Shown here: positions 32,614 through 34,032 of the stretch, in pieces
Numbering within the stretch: the stretch's first letter is position 1
Layout: each line of letters opens with the position of its first letter
Source of the DNA: Hyphomicrobiales bacterium
Lineage (GTDB): Bacteria; Pseudomonadota; Alphaproteobacteria; Rhizobiales; Rhizobiaceae
Direction of reading: 5' to 3'
NCBI GenBank assembly: GCA_900469475.1
Contig: UBXG01000011.1
Coordinates: forward strand, 1-34,032
DNA length: 34,032 nt
Program-made: the position numbers and the translations under genes
Notes under the pieces: generated by a model
What the model was told of the DNA's origin: nothing
The model's input: only the letters and a program-made list of their open reading frames with translations
Databases searched by the model: none

Positions 32614-33977
32614 AGATCGGAGCTTCTCTTCAGACTCGCCTGGCACTTACGGTCGGGCTCTCGGTAACGCTGCTGTGGCTTGCAGCGGCGGCGGTCACGG
32701 CACACCGACTCGGTGGGGAAATGGAGGATGTGTTTGATGATGGGTTAAGAGCTACGGCACAGCGGATTTTGCCTATTGTGCGGCACGATGTGCGTGAGGG
32801 ACGCCAACGCCGTAATCCTGCTGATCATAATGATGACGATGGCGAGGACACCGATCGCGGGACCCACACCGGCCGCGAAGCTCGCTACGGCGAAAATGTA
32901 ACCTTCATCGTGCGTGACCGCAGCGGGAATGTCCTGCTTGTTTCGCAGGGTGCTGATGCCTCGATATTTCCGCCGTTCGTCGATAAGGGCTTTCTCCGCA
33001 CGGAAACGCACCAGCTCTATTACGATAAGAGTCTCGACGGGAACCTCACGATTGCTGTCGCCGAACCGCTGGATCGCCGCAGGGAACTCTCCCGGAAGAT
33101 GCTGCTGGGTCTTGTGCTACCGCTGAGCATAGTAATTCCGTTCAGTCTATTGGCGATCATTCTGGCAGTGCGCCGTTCGCTTCGCCCAGTCCGTGGGCTG
33201 AGACAGGCGCTCGCCAGGCGCGGGGTGCAAGATCTTTCACCGTTGCCAGATAGCAGACTGCCCAGCGAGCTTCGCCCGATCTCGGCGGGCATCAACCAGT
33301 TGCTGGGGCGCCTGAAGGCCGCGTTCAACGCCGAGCGTGCCTTCGCCGCCAATGCGGCGCATGAGCTTCGAACGCCGGTTGCGGGAGCGATTGCGCAGGC
33401 GCAGCGCATTCGCTCCGAAACCGGTGAAGAGCTAACCCGCCAGCGGGCATCCGAAATCGAGATCACGCTAAAGCGGCTGATGCGCATGTCGGAGAAACTG
33501 ATGCAACTTGCCCGCGCTGAGGGTGGACGCTTGCAAGGCGACGAGCCATCCGATCTCAGAACCGCCCTGCAGATGATCGTTCAGGATTTCAAGACGGTAG
33601 GAGAAGGGCGAATCGTACTGACCGTCCCTCAGAGACCGGTGCTTTCCAAACTGGATCCGGATGCCGTCGGCATTCTTTTTCGCAATTTGATTGAGAATGC
33701 TCTCAAGCACGGTGCACAGGATGGGTTGGTCGAAGCGGTCTTGCAAGTGGATGGAATGCTTTGCGTCGCCAATGACGGCCCAGTTCTGCCCGCCGATGCC
33801 ATGGACCGGCTGATGCAAAGGTTCGAGCGCGGTGACGGAAAAATCGGCGGCAGCGGTCTTGGGCTCGCCATCATCAAGGCCATTACCGACCGCGCCGGCA
33901 TGACAATAAATGTTACCTCCCCCCGGCCGGAGAAATCTGAAGGCGTCCAGGTTCAGGTGAGGCTGCCGCTCTCCTGA
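32610..33977 (+). CDS. Sensor histidine kinase with an acidic periplasmic loop
   Basis: This 455-residue kinase has a first membrane helix at 12-31, a periplasmic domain at 32-163 and a second helix at 164-187. A short linker follows, then a HisKA domain with His251 in NAAHELRTPVAGA, the N box FRNLIENALKHG (Asn363) and the G box GGSGLGLAI. The periplasmic part carries DHNDDDGEDTDRGTH at residues 72-86, which is strongly acidic and could bind a divalent metal. The start overlaps the response regulator stop as ATGA. The likely ligand is a metal or redox signal from the neighbouring exported proteins. Confidence 0.85.
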   Translation: MKIGASLQTRLALTVGLSVTLLWLAAAAVTAHRLGGEMEDVFDDGLRATAQRILPIVRHDVREGRQRRNPADHNDDDGEDTDRGTHTGREARYGENVTFIVRDRSGNVLLVSQGADASIFPPFVDKGFLRTETHQLYYDKSLDGNLTIAVAEPLDRRRELSRKMLLGLVLPLSIVIPFSLLAIILAVRRSLRPVRGLRQALARRGVQDLSPLPDSRLPSELRPISAGINQLLGRLKAAFNAERAFAANAAHELRTPVAGAIAQAQRIRSETGEELTRQRASEIEITLKRLMRMSEKLMQLARAEGGRLQGDEPSDLRTALQMIVQDFKTVGEGRIVLTVPQRPVLSKLDPDAVGILFRNLIENALKHGAQDGLVEAVLQVDGMLCVANDGPVLPADAMDRLMQRFERGDGKIGGSGLGLAIIKAITDRAGMTINVTSPRPEKSEGVQVQVRLPLS

Positions 33978-34006
33978 GTTCTCCCGCTGAAAAGTTTCGG
34001 GAACTC
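33976..34006 (+). terminator. Bulged hairpin at the end of the kinase gene
   Basis: GAGTT and CCCG on the left pair with CGGG and AACTC on the right, with a two-base bulge and an 11-base loop. It starts at the kinase stop codon. No T-run follows, so it is a weak terminator candidate or an RNA-stability hairpin. Confidence 0.35.
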
Positions 34007-34032
34007 ACAAAGGGGCACTGTAAACTTAACGC

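Noticed and set aside
1..34032. CRISPR arrays, tRNA or rRNA genes, phage structural genes
   Set aside because: I looked for regularly spaced identical repeats, cloverleaf-like segments with CCA-type ends and phage gene families and found none.

Overview
The window looks like an accessory region, plasmid, chromid or genomic island, of an alphaproteobacterium of the Hyphomicrobiales, most probably Rhizobiaceae (Rhizobium, Ensifer, Agrobacterium or Neorhizobium type). This is inferred from the protein families (ChrB N-terminal domain proteins, an RcnR/RcnA pair, an R. capsulatus-type sulfide:quinone oxidoreductase, DUF1289, rhizobial-style PepSY and DUF2271 proteins), from FixK/FNR-type boxes, and from insertion sequence debris. 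I see no rRNA, tRNA, CRISPR array, replication or core housekeeping genes.

Layout. 1-3.1 kb is worn DNA: short repeats that resemble a transposon end, a YcxB-like membrane protein, an unknown secreted protein, an IS5-family transposase remnant and a cut-off glycosyltransferase-like gene. 3.2-7.2 kb holds a ChrB N-domain gene coupled to a cation diffusion facilitator and a small membrane protein. Facing it are a second ChrB N-domain gene and an OafA-like acyltransferase with an SGNH domain, each broken by one in-frame stop codon. 7.4-9.4 kb is a nickel/cobalt efflux module: an RcnR-type repressor with DUF1289, diverging from rcnA over a C6-containing operator, followed by the start of a second cation exporter cut by an IS6-family element (9357-10161). 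10.3-11.35 kb has a secreted PepSY protein, an IS3 OrfA scrap and an unidentified remnant.

11.3-17.9 kb is a sulfide/reactive-sulfur module. A BigR/SqrR-type ArsR regulator with both sensor cysteines is divergent from a five-gene operon: AhpD/CMD-like protein, sulfide:quinone oxidoreductase, DUF2892 protein, RND adaptor and RND pump. A 32-bp near-perfect palindrome lies between the two units. 18-27.5 kb is a stress and low-oxygen block: two universal stress proteins, an AI-2E family permease, a P2-type cation ATPase, a TraR/DksA zinc-finger protein, a DUF302 protein and a secreted EF-hand protein. TTGA-N6-TCAA type boxes lie at 17108 (before sqr), 19107, 24797 and, in a weaker form, 27488, so the sulfide operon and this block may share an FNR/FixK-type regulator.

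27.5-34 kb is a probable flavin-based extracytosolic electron-transfer locus. It contains ApbE, a PepSY membrane protein fused to a CPR/CysJ-like diflavin reductase, a secreted DUF2271 protein with an ApbE-type FMN-attachment motif, two further small exported proteins and a divergent two-component system. My proposed flow is NADPH, FAD, FMN, membrane heme, then flavinylated periplasmic carrier. The two most interesting parts are this locus and the sulfide-oxidation plus RND operon with its dual regulatory signals.
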